Positions 44,340 to 56,047 of a stretch of 64,000 bases of DNA are shown piece after piece; within the stretch, counting starts at the first letter, position 1, and each line of letters begins with the position of its first letter. This stretch comes from Ryuthela nishihirai (Eukaryota > Arthropoda > Arachnida > Araneae > Heptathelidae). The position numbers and the translations under genes are program-made. The notes under the pieces are model-generated. The model did no database searches, had not been told where the DNA came from, and saw only the letters and a list, made by a program, of their open reading frames with translations. The stretch is taken from assembly GCA_038380435.1 (NCBI GenBank), contig JAWZYU010000004.1:23844001-23908000 (forward strand), read 5' to 3'.

Positions 44340-46050
44340 ACAGGTATACAGGGATTGAAGGATAAACAAAGTAAGGTTATAGAAGGTGAGGATTCTGTAA
44401 TGGTGAGGTAGGCTGAGCATTTCAGTGATGTTCTAAACAATGAGGTTAGTTCTACTCCCATTGTTTGTAATGATGATGGCTTTAATGATTGGTGGCTTTA
44501 ATGTTGGCCCTATAACACAATCTGAAGTTATTTTGGCTGTTTCTAAACTTAAACTTCATAAATCCCCAGGGGTAGATGAAATTACTACGGAAATGCTTAG
44601 AGCTGGGAATGTTTCGGTTACCACGTGGATGACTGAAATTCTGAATATATTTTATGATAAAGGCATGGTTCCTAAGGATTTTACCAGAGCTATTATTATC
44701 CCTATTTTCAAAAAAGGTGATCACAGCTCTTGTGATAACTATAGGGTTATCAACCTACTCTCTGTTCCAGGTAAAGTTCTTTCCATGATTGTGCTTAATA
44801 GAATTAATTATCTGGTTGACAGTCAATTGCGTGATGAGCAATTGGATTCAGAAGTGGCAGGGGATGTGTGGATCAGATATTTTCACTTAGGCAGATTCTT
44901 GAGAAATGTTTAAAGTTTCAGAAACCCTTGGTTGCTAGCTTTGTTGATTTCAAAAAGGCTTTCGATTCTGTTGATCATCATAATTTGTGATTGATTGTAA
45001 AATCATGTGGTATACAAGACAAGTTAGTTAACATAATGAAAGCTCTCTATAATAACACTGAATCATGTGTGAGAGTTGGTAAGGCTTGTAGCAATTGGTT
45101 TAGCATTACTTCTGGTGTTCAACAAGGGTGCATTTTGTCTCCTTTTCTCTTTAGCTTGGTTATTGATTATGTTATGCGAAATTCACTTCAAGGGAAAGAT
45201 TTTGGCCTTAAATGGGCTGGAGATACGAAAATTTCTGATTTAGATTATGCTGATGATTTAGCCCTTTTGGCAAATGATGTTGATGAGATGAACTCTTTCA
45301 TTCGAGCTGTTGATGAGACTGGTAATAGAGTAGGTTTGGCTATAAACAGAGAGAAAACTAAAGTGATGAAAATTGGTCAGGCAGGCTGTGATTCAGTTAA
45401 TCTGAATGGTTGCAGTCTTGAGCAGGTGTCACAGTTTAATTACCTTGGGAGCTATGTAACCGATAATGGTGATGTACGGCATGAGATTAACAGACGAATA
45501 GGGATTGCTGCCGGGACTTTTAAGAATCTATGGAGAGTGTGGAGAAATAGGCATATACACCTAAAGACTAAAATTAGATTGTATAATAATTTGGTTCTTT
45601 CTAGGGTTAGTTATGGTAGTGAAACTTGGATGCTGTGTAAACAAGATAACAGGAAACTTGATGCTTTTGATTCTAGATGCTTAAGTAGTATCTTGGGTAT
45701 TAGGTGGTTTAACTTTGTAACTAATGATGAGGTTAGGCAAAGGAGTCGACAACCTCCTTTAAGCAGCATATTGTGCAGAGAGAGACTCCGCTGGTTTGGC
45801 CATGTTGCCCTTATGGATAATTATAGATTGGCGAATAGGGTTATGAATAGTGTGCCTAGAGGCCTCAGAAAGAGGAGGAGACCTAGGATGCGGTGGGCAG
45901 ACAATGTCATACTGGACCTTGTTAGAATTGGTGTGCAGTGGCCAGATGCAGCAGATGTAGCTCAGGACAGATATGCTTGGAGAATTAAACTGCACAGTCT
46001 GGTTGGACCTCCATAGCCCATGGCTGCTTGAGGATGATGATGATGATGGT
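44340..46050 (+). mobile_element. RTE-like LINE, 5-prime truncated, copy 5
   Basis: It starts abruptly within the region before RT (GGTATACAGGGATTGAAGG) and runs to the (GAT)n tail at about 46036-46049. RT blocks KSPGVDEITTEML, PIFKKGDHSSC and NLLSVPG lie in 44440-44913. A one-base deletion near 44850 (CAATTGG for CAATGTGG) shifts the frame, and TGA replaces TGG at about 44988. From 44991 a 341-codon frame is open: SGVQQGCILSPFLFSLVIDY, DLDYADDLALLANDVDE, INREKTKVMKIG, YLGSYV, YGSETW, RLRWFGHVA and RPRMRWADN. The RT active-site YADD is intact, but the protein is split. Confidence 0.9.
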
Positions 46051-46841
46051 ATCTTTGATATACTAGGACTTGACACTGTATCCTTATACTCAAACAAAAT
46101 TCATTTATTAACTTGTCAGGATATAACAATCCCTTTCCAGAGATTACTTTTCTGTGTACAAGCCTTTCAGTATTATAATTCTTATAAAGACAAAGTCTCC
46201 CAGTCTTACATGTGATATAAGCTTAAAACACATGCATGACAAAGACTGGACCATTAGTCTGAGTCATAACTTGAACTTCTCTTGCTAACCTCATAGAACC
46301 TTTTGAACTGTTCTCTCCTCTTTCTATATTGTTCTTTTCTCTGTTGCGATCTGGCTCCAACTGAACAGTCAGACCACATGAGGAAAACCCTTTGTGGAAT
46401 GCAGGTAGAGCTTACCTTGATTTGCTCCTGGAGGATACAAAATTAAGGTGAACTTAATGTCGCAGACAACAGGCCGATCACAACAGCAGTGATTTGCCCA
46501 CTTATCCTCAAGGAGGTGAAAAAACACAAATGTTCAGTCTTAATAGTAAAAAAAAAGTATATAAAAAATATTTTTCTGTAAGATATAATACTAACAAAAT
46601 ATTACTATTTGCATTTCCTGAATCATTCACTGGTTTAAATTTGCACCATTGGAGGATTAAAATATTAGAAAATAACAAACTCCATTCTCTTTGAAAACAA
46701 GTATTCCATATTCACTAGAAGCAGCAAGCATTTTCATAGCGTTTTTTATTTAATGTTATGTTTATTACTATACTGAATCCACATATCATCACGCTACGCT
46801 TAATATTTAAAAAAATTAGAGTACAGGTACACAGCGCGGTA
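46051..46841. other. Intron sequence, no feature recognised
   Basis: Part of the 15.5 kb Rheb intron. Mixed AT-rich sequence with short frames lacking any resemblance. Confidence 0.45.
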
Positions 46842-47562
46842 ATTAAAATTAAAGTTATTTAATTCTCTATGACACTGTTAAATGTTTTTAAGCACTTCAA
46901 CACATGGATTATGCTATCAAGTATCAACAATTATTAAGGAGAGATTTATGCACCATGCCATAGAGAATGGGGAGTAACAGGAGCTTCCGGGATGTTTTCG
47001 GTGACAAATTTAATAATTGACATTCTTGCCGGTAAGTGACGTCTCAGTGGAGATTAAAAGCAGGTTAACGGCTGTCAATGGTCTATATTACGGCCACCTG
47101 CACATCTGCCAGCCACTCCAATCCTCGGAGCTGAGCCCCTAACAGGTCAATTTATGACACCCCCACCCCTCTCCTGTGCTCACCAACCAACTGCCTCTCC
47201 TACATTAGCTTAAGCTCCTCACTTCCCACCTGATGATGCGCTGAAAGGAAGGGCGTGAAACTTTTTTAAGCACTCTACACTATCAAAGGTATAAATGGTT
47301 ATTTTCTTCGCTAAGGCAGGTAAACAATTGGCAGCTGTTATCCTTCATTTAATCTCCACTGAGACGTCACTTACTGGCAAGAACATCGATTATTAAATTT
47401 GTCACTGAAAACATCCCGGAATTCCTGTTATTCCCCATCCTCTATGGCATGGTACGTAAATCTCTCATTAATAATTGTTGATACTTGAGAGCATAGTCCA
47501 TGTGTTGAAGTGCTTAAAAACATTTAACAGTTTCATAGAGAATTAAATAACTTTAATTTTAA
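46842..47562. mobile_element. Foldback element, 721 bp
   Basis: The arms, about 46842-47065 and 47343-47562, are inverted copies at roughly 90 percent or better. They share ATTAAAATTAAAGTTATTTA, GTTTTTAAGCACTTCAACAC, GTATCAACAATTATTAA, CACCATGCCATAGAG-type, GACAAATTTAATAAT and GTAAGTGACGTCTCAGTGG. The centre (about 47080-47330) is C-rich, unlike the surroundings, with CACCCCCACCCCTCTCC and GATGATGCGCTGAAAGGAAGG. No transposase frame. The flanks do not show an obvious target duplication. I cannot place it in a named superfamily. Confidence 0.8.
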
Positions 47563-47764
47563 TATATTCAGTTACATTTTAAAATTTAATTTAATAAAAT
47601 CATAGTCATTATTTTTTCATTCACAATTAATGAAAAAAAAAATATAATACTGTAGTAAACATCAGTCCACATCTTTTAACTCAAAACAGGATAGATTAAT
47701 TTTTTAGAAAGACATATGGACTGATTTCTTAGTATTTGTCCGTGCAGTTTTTGTTCTCAATCTA

Positions 47765-48393
47765 CAGTACTGTGCGAATTAGTTGGGACATGTGAAGGAA
47801 CGCTAAGTCCCTTCTGCTGCAGAGTCTAAACTGCTGCAAGTCTAAACTTGTTCGAACCTTCTGCTGCAAGTCTAAACTTGCACATGCAGCTTCTGGGCCA
47901 CAGATGCTTCACTCCATTGAAGGAATGATGGACAGCAAAAAATACATAGGCATTCTGGAGGCGACATTGCAGAAGCTGTTTCCTAACGGCAATGGGGGTA
48001 TTTCAACAGGATCTGGCTCCATGCCACAATTCTAAGCTTGCTAAGAGTTTCTTTACCCAGCAACATTTGAAGGTATTGGAGTGGCCAGGAAATTCACTTG
48101 ATCTAAACCCCACTGAAAATTTGTGGGCCATTATTAAAGCACGCATATCTAAGATGGATTGCACGATGAAAACCAAAATGATAGAAAGTGTCATGAAAGT
48201 GTGGTACCACAACCCTGAAGTGAAGGAGATGTGTGAAAAGCTAGTGGCATCAATGGTTGAGAGGGTGAAAGAAATAATTAAAGCTAAGGGTGGGTCACAG
48301 TCACTATTAACTACACTATTTAACAAATAAATATTTTAGTTGTGTCTTTGTTACTGCATTTTCCTATTGTCCCAACTGATTTGTACAGTACTG
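47765..48393 (+). mobile_element. Tc1-like element, internally deleted, 629 bp
   Basis: The terminal inverted repeats are CAGTACTGTGCGAATTAGTT and, from the right, CAGTACTGTACAAATCAGTT, each followed by GGGACA. TA flanks both ends (47763-47764 and 48394-48395). A CTGCTGCAAGTCTAAACTTG phrase is repeated near the left end. The N-terminal half of the transposase is missing. Confidence 0.9.
47885..48330 (+). pseudogene. Tc1-like transposase, C-terminal part
   Basis: A short upstream piece (SIEGMMDSKKYI-like) leads through a frameshift at a G5 run near 47996 into a 112-codon frame. FQQDLAPCHNSKLAKSF supplies the second catalytic D, and SLDLNPTENLWAIIK the third residue, E, in the DD34E arrangement. 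The tail ending FNK is intact. The DNA-binding domain and first D are deleted, so it cannot act. A TC1/Tc3-type cut-and-paste transposase when complete. Confidence 0.9.
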
Positions 48394-48682
48394 TATCATT
48401 ACGGGTCAATGTGCACTATCGAAAAACCAGCACAAAGAATTACCACTATTATTTATATACAATTAAGATTATATTCTAATTTTTTTGTGGGCATTGACTT
48501 CAGAAAGACTTCATTATTTCCAGGGTTATTTTTACATTGGTGGATGGGTCTATAAATTTAATATATACATTTCCTTTATAGTTAGTTGGGAGGAGTCTAA
48601 TAATTTGTTTAAGTTTTGGTATTAATTGATGCAATATTGGTAATGGGGTGGGATAAGCAACTTTGGAGCCTTGCTCAATACG

Positions 48683-49195
48683 TATGGCCTACTGATCTGG
48701 TCATCTATGACCACTTTTTCTTTTTTCTGCCATGCTGAGGAGTAGTCAACTCCACAGGGTCCTGGTGCTGATCATTTATACCCACTGGACTGATTTACAC
48801 CTTTGAGCTTGATTACAGATTCTGGACTTGCTGCACTGGCTTCAGTTGAAGGACTGCTGTGTTTTCTGTTTGCCTATGGGTTGCCAGCCCTAAGTGAACA
48901 GATGTACAACTTACCTTATATGAGCTGGTGAATAATCCTGATCAGAGGCCATTGCAGATACCTGAACACTTACTTTAGCTAGGTGGGCATCGTCAATCCT
49001 ACCCTTGGGTAATGTGTCTCAGGTAGGTCAGTTTCTATCTATATTCTGGTTCTTGAAAATGTCCACTTAAAAAGACAGGTAACTTCAGCCTTTAGCAGTG
49101 TGGGTTTGGGTCTTTGTCCCACGCCTGCAATTAGGGGGTTGCTTGATATTGTTAAACCTTGTTCTCTCAATAAAAATAGCTTCTGTAAACCTTTC
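48683..49195 (+). mobile_element. RTE-like LINE, 5-prime part of old copy 6
   Basis: The plus-strand 5-prime region matches 23595-24050 of copy 1 (CACAGGGTCCTGGTGCTGAT, AATAATCCTGATCAGAGGCC, TCTCTCAATAAAAATAGC). The same copy seems to resume at 50865-51118 and again at 54699-55210, with two insertions between. Confidence 0.75.
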
Positions 49196-50864
49196 TGTAT
49201 CAGAGCCTTAATAAATGCTTTCATCTTTTGAATTCTAGTGATTGGAGATGCATGTTTCACTCCTGTAGTACAAGGTTGTAAAAAAAAAATCCGAATTCTT
49301 AAAATTTTTTAAGAGTTGCTAATCAAATATCAAAAATAATATTTAAATCTATGATATGTATTCTTTATCTGTTGATTTCGCTTGAAAAACTTATGATAAA
49401 TTTTAAAAATAAAGCAAATTGAGTCTGCAGTGAACATATGCACATGTTCAGTCACAGCAAATAGCATCAAGTAGTGACAATTTAGTTTATGCTTTCTTTC
49501 TGTTGTTCTGTACACAGTTTTCTATTGGTTGTGATTCCCGTAGGTTGGGCTATTTACAGTTCTACTAGAGTTGTATTTCTTTCTAAACTTTTAACATAGA
49601 GATATTGATGTTATTACTACTGGAAATTGGGTCATCTGGGAACTACGCACACAAAAAAATTGGAATATTAACATCAGCTTTCGATCAATATTTTAGCAGA
49701 TTTTCGAATTTGAAGGCTTTTTTTTTTACTTTAATGTTTCTAAAATTAATTTTTATTGCTTCTCAAATGGATTCTATAATTATAAACAATAACTAATTTG
49801 AAACTATCAAAAACGAATCCACTTGCTATCTGTAATGGTGGCAATCAGAACAACATTTAGGATTACTCAGAGCATGATTTTTAACAGGTCTGACTTTATT
49901 TATCAGTACTTTTAATTACAATTTCAAACAAATAAACTAATTAAGGTTAGGAAATTGCAATTTTTTTAACCAAAATTTCTGCTGGAATTTAGAATTAAAC
50001 TTTTCTGTAGCAGTTATGCAGCTTCATAATAAAGTTGACTCATTTTCAAATTCAGTGCTTCAGTTAAACTTTAAATGCTTTGAAACATTTCATTGAATTT
50101 TTTTCACAGTTCGTTATCAGTTTTCTGATATATTTTTCAATTTTTATTTAAATTATCTCGTTTTTAAAGGAAAATTATTTTTTATGACACTGGTTTTCTT
50201 AGGCTTAGAGTTTGCCAATCGTCAAAAGTCTAAGAATATGCATAAACGACAAAATAATTCAGAAAAAACAAAATAAATGAAAGATTTAAGGAATAATAGA
50301 GATATTAGGGACTGTTTATATTAGAGTAATAAAATAATACAGAAAAAAATGGGAAATAAATATATATATTTGAAATTTTACTAAAGATAAAGTGAAAAAA
50401 ACAGTAAAATTTTGCAATGTTTTTAAAAAATGCTTAAAAAATTAAACCTACCATATTTTTTCTTCAAACTTTTGCCATTTTATTAACCACATTTAAATAC
50501 ACCTATCCCTCAATTTACACGGTACTCAGTTCACACAATTTTGGCTTTGCACGGTCAAAAAATGCAAGCAGTTTCGATTTACACGGTACTGACTGAGATT
50601 TCCTTTCTATGTACGTCTCAGTCAGTACCGTGTAAAACAAAACTGGTTGCATTTTTTGACCGTGCAAAGCCAAAATTGTGTTAACTGAGTACCGTGTAAA
50701 TCGAGGGATAGGTGTACTCTTTCTTTTGATATATAAGATGGCACATTTTTGTTCATTAGTTACTTCAGGATGAGGTTCAAAAGCTATTTATTTTCTGAAA
50801 ACAGTTTGAAATAAATCCAGTCACCACAGCGAGTTCAGTTTCAGAAACAACACTGTATGAGTTA
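49196..50864. other. AT-rich block dividing RTE copy 6
   Basis: About 1.67 kb between two stretches that are neighbours in other RTE copies. It contains the palindromic MITE at 50500-50714. The rest is AT-rich without recognised ends or frames. Weakly similar strings GTAAACCTTTCTG and GTTAAAAATCCTACG at its edges could be a decayed target duplication or simply LINE sequence. Confidence 0.45.
50500..50714. mobile_element. Palindromic 215-bp MITE, copy 2
   Basis: Same family and exactly the same length as 26030-26244. The ends CACCTATCCCTCAATTTACA and CACCTATCCCTCGATTTACA are flanked by TA (50498-50499 and 50715-50716). The central loop is in the opposite orientation to copy 1, so this copy is inserted the other way round. 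Each arm has only a few differences from the other. Confidence 0.92.
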
Positions 50865-51118
50865 AAAATCCTACGAATCATTTTCTCTCTGCAGATACAT
50901 GGAATGTGAGGACATTGCATAGAGATTATTCTCCTGACATCCTCACACAGTAATTCCATTATGACAACTAGATATTCTGATCTTGAAACATAACAGATGA
51001 ATAGGTAAAGGTCAGATACTTGAGAATAATTAAAATTTTTCTAGAAGGGAAGATGGAAAGCATCTCCAGTGCATAGGTTTGCTTCTCAGCAGCCACACCA
51101 CTGATGCTCTTCTATGAT
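50865..51118 (+). mobile_element. RTE-like LINE, endonuclease part of old copy 6
   Basis: Plus-strand match to the start of the endonuclease (TGGAATGTGAGGACATTGCA through GATGCTCTTCTATGAT). It is cut at 51118 by the minus-strand copy 7 and resumes after its target duplication at 54699. Confidence 0.8.
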
Positions 51119-54100
51119 CATCATCATCATCCTCAAGCAGCCATGGGCTACGGAGATCCAACCAGACCGTGCAATTTAGTTCTCCAAGCAAGTCTATCCT
51201 GAGCTACATCTACTGCATCTGGCCACTGCACACCAATTCTAACAAGGTCCTGTTTGACATTGTCTGCCCACCGCATCCTAGGTCTCCCCTTCTTTCTGAG
51301 GCCTTTAGGCACACTGTTCATAACCCTATTCGCCAATCTATAATTATTCATACGGGCAACATGGCCAAACCAACGGAGTCTCTCTCTGCACAATATGCTG
51401 CTGAAAGGAGGTTGCAAACTCCTTTGCCTAACCTCATCATTACTTACAAAGTTGAACCACCTAATGCCCAAGATACTGCGTAAGCATCTGGAATCAAAAG
51501 CATCTAGTTTCCTGTTATCTTGTTTACAAAGTGTCCAAGTTTCACTACCATAACTAACCCTAGAGAGAACCAAACTATTATACAGCCTAATTTTAGTCTT
51601 TATGTGTATACGCCTATTTCTCCACACTCTCCATAGATTCTTAAAAGTCCCGGCAGCAATCCCTATTCGTCTGTTAATCTCATGCCGCACATCACCATTA
51701 TCGGTTACATAGCTCCCAAGGTAATTAAACTGTGACACCTGCTCAAGACTGCAACCATTCAGAGTAACTGAATCACAGCCTGCCTGACCAATTTTCATCA
51801 CTTTAGTTTTCTCTCTGTTTATAACCAAACCTACTCTACTACCAGTCTCATCAACAGCTCGAATGAAAGAGTTCATCTCATCAACATCATTTGCCAAAAG
51901 GGCTAAATCATCAGCATAATCTAAATCAGAAATTTTCGTATCTCCAGCCCATTTAAGACCAAAATGTTTCCCTTGAAGTGAATTTCGCATAACATAATCA
52001 ATAACCAAACTAAAGAGAAAAGGAGACAAAATGAACCCTTGTCGAACACCAGAAGTAATGCTAAACCAATTGCTACAAGACTTACCAACTCTCACACACG
52101 ACTCAGTGTTATTATAGAGAGCTTTCATTATGTTAACTAACTTGTCTGGTATACCATATGATTTCACAATCAACCACAAATTATGACGATCAACAGAGTC
52201 GAAAGCCTTTTTGAAATCAACAAAGCTAGCAACCAAAGGTTTCTGAAACTCTAAACATTTCTCAAGAATCTGCCTAAGTGAAAATATCTGATCCACACAT
52301 CCCCTACCACTTCTGAATCCACATTGCTCATCACGCACTTGACTGTCAACCAGATTCTTAATTCTATTAAGCACAATCATGGAAAGAACTTTACCTGGAA
52401 CAGAGAGTAGGCTGATACCCCTATAGTTATCACAAGAACTGTGATCACCTTTTTTGAAAATAGGGATAACAATAGCTCTGGTAAAATCCTTAGGAACCAT
52501 GCCTTTATCATAAAAGATATTCAAAATTTCAGTCATCCAAGTGGTAACCGAAACATTCCCAGCTCTGAGCATTTCTGTAGTAATTTCATCTACCCCTGGG
52601 GATTTATGAAGTTTAAGTTTAGAAACAGCCAAAATAACCAGATTGTGTTGTAGGGCCAACATTAAAGCCATCAATGCTTCTATCATCATTGCAAACAATG
52701 GGAATAGAACTAACCGCATTGTTTAGAATATCACTGAAATGCTCATCCCACCTAGCCATGACAGAATCCTCCCCTTCTATAACCTTACCTTGTTTATCCT
52801 TCAATCCCTGTATACCTGTCCGTTTTCTACCACACAAAACATTAACAATCTGATACAGCTCTCTGCTGTTGTGCCGTCTAACTGCTTCCTCGGCTTTGTC
52901 AGCCAAACCATCAAGCCAAAGATTCTTATCAGCAACTAACTGATCTTTTACACGTTTATTAAGTTCTCTGTAATGCTTTCTATTAGTACTAGTAGGGTAT
53001 TGATTAAGGACATTCCTGCAGTTCTTTCTTTCCGAAATAAGCTCAAGTGCCTTATCACTCAGATAATTCTGTCTCTTCTGCTACTTTTTCCCTAAAAGAG
53101 TACTGTTAGTGTCCAAAAAAGCCTGTTTAAAATGATCCCATTCCTCCTCAACTTCAGTAGTAAGCATACCATGACTGTCATAATGAAGTAACCTATCATG
53201 GTAAGCTTTGGCTATAACTGGGTCTTTCAGAGCTTCAGTATTAAAAGCAGATTTTTTAACCCTAGCACAACACTTTTTAAGTTTAAGTTGCAAGACACTT
53301 TTAACAAGGTAATGGTCATATCCAATTTCAGCTCCCCTATAAGCCCTGGTATTTCTAACAGAACTAGCCCATTTGCTGTTAATTAATATATAATCAATCA
53401 TATTCCTATGCAGCCCATCAGGTGAAACCCATGTGTACTTATGTATGTCACGGTGTTTGTAATATGTGTTAGTTATTCTGAAACCATTGAGTTTACTTAC
53501 CTGTAGGAGACGTTGCCCATTGCCATTGCAGCTACCAATACCAAAAGGGCCAATCACCCCTCCCCAAAGGTCAGAGTCAGTACCAACTTTGGCATTGAAG
53601 TCACCAAGAACAAGGGTAATATCTCCTTTCTTGACAGAATTCAAAATATCCTGAAGTTGTTCATAAAACCTATCCTTCTCATCCTCATCGGCATCCTCAG
53701 TGGGGGCATAACAGCAGATAACATTCAAGTCTTTAACGCTTGTCTGAAATTTTGCTGTAAGAAACCTTTCGTTAATGCACTCATATCCTAGAAGAGCATC
53801 ACTAGCGTGTCTGCTGAGAAGCAGACCCACGCCTTGGAGATGCTTATTATCTTCCCTCCCTCAAAAGAGAAATTTAATATTATTTATAAGAATCTGACCT
53901 TTATCTGTCCTTCTGGTCTCTTGCAAGCTGAGAATATCTTAATTGTAACTATAGAATTCTTGTGTGAGGACATCAAGAGAATAAGCTGTGCAGAGTCCTC
54001 ACATTCCAATTATCTATGGAGAGAAAATGGTTAGTAGGATGTTTAAAGAAACCATGTTTATTGAGAGAGGAAATGGTGACAATATCAAACAGCCCCCTAA

Positions 54101-54698
54101 TCACAGACATGGGGCAAAGACCCGTTCCCTCACCACTAAAGGCTGAAGCCATCTACACTGGAAGACTTCCTGCAATGTAGAATTTGACGATGCCAATAGA
54201 AGCAATGAGTTCAGGTGCCTGCGATGACCTCTGCTCAGGATTATCCACCAGCTGATAAACATATCCCGCGAATCTATTCACTTGGGGCTGTCAACCCACA
54301 AACAAATAGAAAACACAGCGGAAGATTTTCCCTCCACAGAAGTCCACCAGTGCAGCAAAATCAGGATCCATAATCAAGCTCAGAGCCATATATCTGTCCA
54401 GTCCAGTGGGTTTATATGGTCAGCACCAGGACCCTGTGTGGTTGACCACTCCTCAGCAGGGTAGAAAAAAAAGAAAAGTAGCCATAGTTGTCCAGATCAG
54501 TAGGCCACACTAATCTGGCAGCCCTCCCCTTCCGTTCACTTCCACAAGAGAGTATCTCTTTTGAAAGGTACTAACGGTCTGCGCCACGAGAAGGCGGGGT
54601 CGGACATTAGGTGCTAGGCCTGGCCGGTTCTATGCATCATCACAGGGGATTGGTGCATAGCTCTCCTTCCAGTGACTACCTAGCTACCATTTACAGAC
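51119..54698 (-). mobile_element. RTE-like LINE, full length, copy 7
   Basis: A 3.58 kb minus-strand element from a 5-prime end near 54698 to a (GAT)n tail at 51119. A 12-bp duplication, CTCTTCTATGAT / CTCTTCTACGAT (51107-51118 and 54699-54710), flanks it. The endonuclease frame 53830-53081 has CCYAPTEDADEDEKD, LVLGDFNAKVG, SPDGLHRNMIDYILINSKW and DHYLVKS. The long frame 52719-51148 (523 codons) has KSPGVDEITTEML, GFRSGRGCVDQIFSL, FVDFKKAFDSVDRHNLW, DLDYADDLALLANDVDE, RLRWFGHVARM and GRPRMRWADN. Three lesions keep it from being one ORF: TGA at 53861-53863, TAG after LLGKK at about 53080, and a frameshift near 52640. It is the best-preserved RTE copy here. Confidence 0.95.
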
Positions 54699-55210
54699 CT
54701 CTTCTACGATATGACTGCATTAATGAAAAATTTCTTACAGTTAAATTTAAAATTAAGATTCAAGACTCGAATATTATCTGTTGCTATGCCCTCACAGAGG
54801 ACTCTGATGAGAATGAGAAAGATAGGTTTTAGAAACAACTTCAGGATATTTTGAAACCTGTCAAGAAAGAAAATATTTCTTTTGTGCTAAATGATTTCAG
54901 TACTAAAGTTGGTACTGACTCTTTCCTTTGGGCAGGGATGTTAGGTTCCTTTTGCATTAGTAGTTCCAATGGCAATGGCAAATTTCTCCTACAGGTAAAT
55001 AAATTTAAGTTTGATGATAACTAACACATACTACAAACACCAGGAACATTTATAAACACATATGGTTTTACCTGATGTGTTGCATAGGAATATGATCAAT
55101 AATATATTAACAGCAAATGGACTAGTTCAGTTAGGAATACTAGAACATATAAGGGAGCTGAAATCGAATCGGACCATAACCTTGTCAAAAGTGTCTTACA
55201 ATTGAAGCTT
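54699..55210 (+). mobile_element. RTE-like LINE, later endonuclease part of old copy 6
   Basis: It resumes copy 6 after the insertion: RYDCINEKFLTVKFKI, CCYALTEDSDENEKDRF (54611-54832 frame), then diverged DFSTKVGTDS and ESDHNLVKSVL remnants. It ends near 55210. Clearly older than copy 7. Confidence 0.8.
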
Positions 55211-56047
55211 CACCTTTCCAGGGTCCCCAACAAATAAAGACAGTGACAGAATATCTGAAATGAGAGTCTCGATATGTCTATATTCATTTTTGAAATAACA
55301 AAAAACTTTGATATTTAAAAAATAGAAATTGCTGTTTGAAAATTTTCTTACACATACCATTTAAAACATATATAATTCAAGTTTGAAAAATAAATTTTCT
55401 TTTTCCATTTGATGCATATTTTATTAAACTACAATATAAATAATTTGTTACCATCTGATTGCCATTTCTTAGAAGTGCTATACAGGATTTCCAAATTGTT
55501 TGTTAATGTTACTTTTTGCTGAAGATATCTTCTGATTTAAGCTCACAAGTTTGATTTGAACTATTATCAATAGATTTTTCCTTAAAGTTTCAAAAATCTC
55601 CTGAAAATTAATAAAAGACTGTTATTTTTAAAAATGAAGATTTTGAAAGTAACTGTGAAGTAATCTGTTGTTTTTTTGCCATTTTACACTAGTTTTTTGC
55701 TTTAAACCTGTTAAGTATTACTAGAATTATTTATATCATTTATCCCAGTGATTCCATGTGTTTTTCCCACTTCTCAAATTCAAATTAAAAAAAAAAGCCA
55801 GAGCTTCTTTAAGACTGCCAGCAGTCTAAGAGGCCACAGGACATGAAGTGCAGGTGTTCTAATTGCTCACTCACATATGCAAAAATGGGGAGAGTAATCT
55901 GCTAAGTGGCTGTATGGCAAGTTGTTGACATGGATCATTCAAGTCTCAATCATGAATATTTTTTATATCAATTATATTTGATATCATATGAATGATCAAT
56001 GAATATTTTTGGTATATTCACTGAGAAAGTCGACCAGCTAATTAATA
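55211..56047. other. Intron sequence, no feature recognised
   Basis: AT-rich, with a slightly GC-richer stretch at 55795-55930. No family assigned. Confidence 0.45.

Noticed and set aside
45759..46097. 112-codon minus-strand frame with poly-serine
   Set aside because: Antisense of the RTE 3-prime end; the serine run is the (GAT)n tail read backwards.
48003..48326. 107-codon minus-strand frame
   Set aside because: Antisense shadow of the Tc1 transposase on the plus strand.
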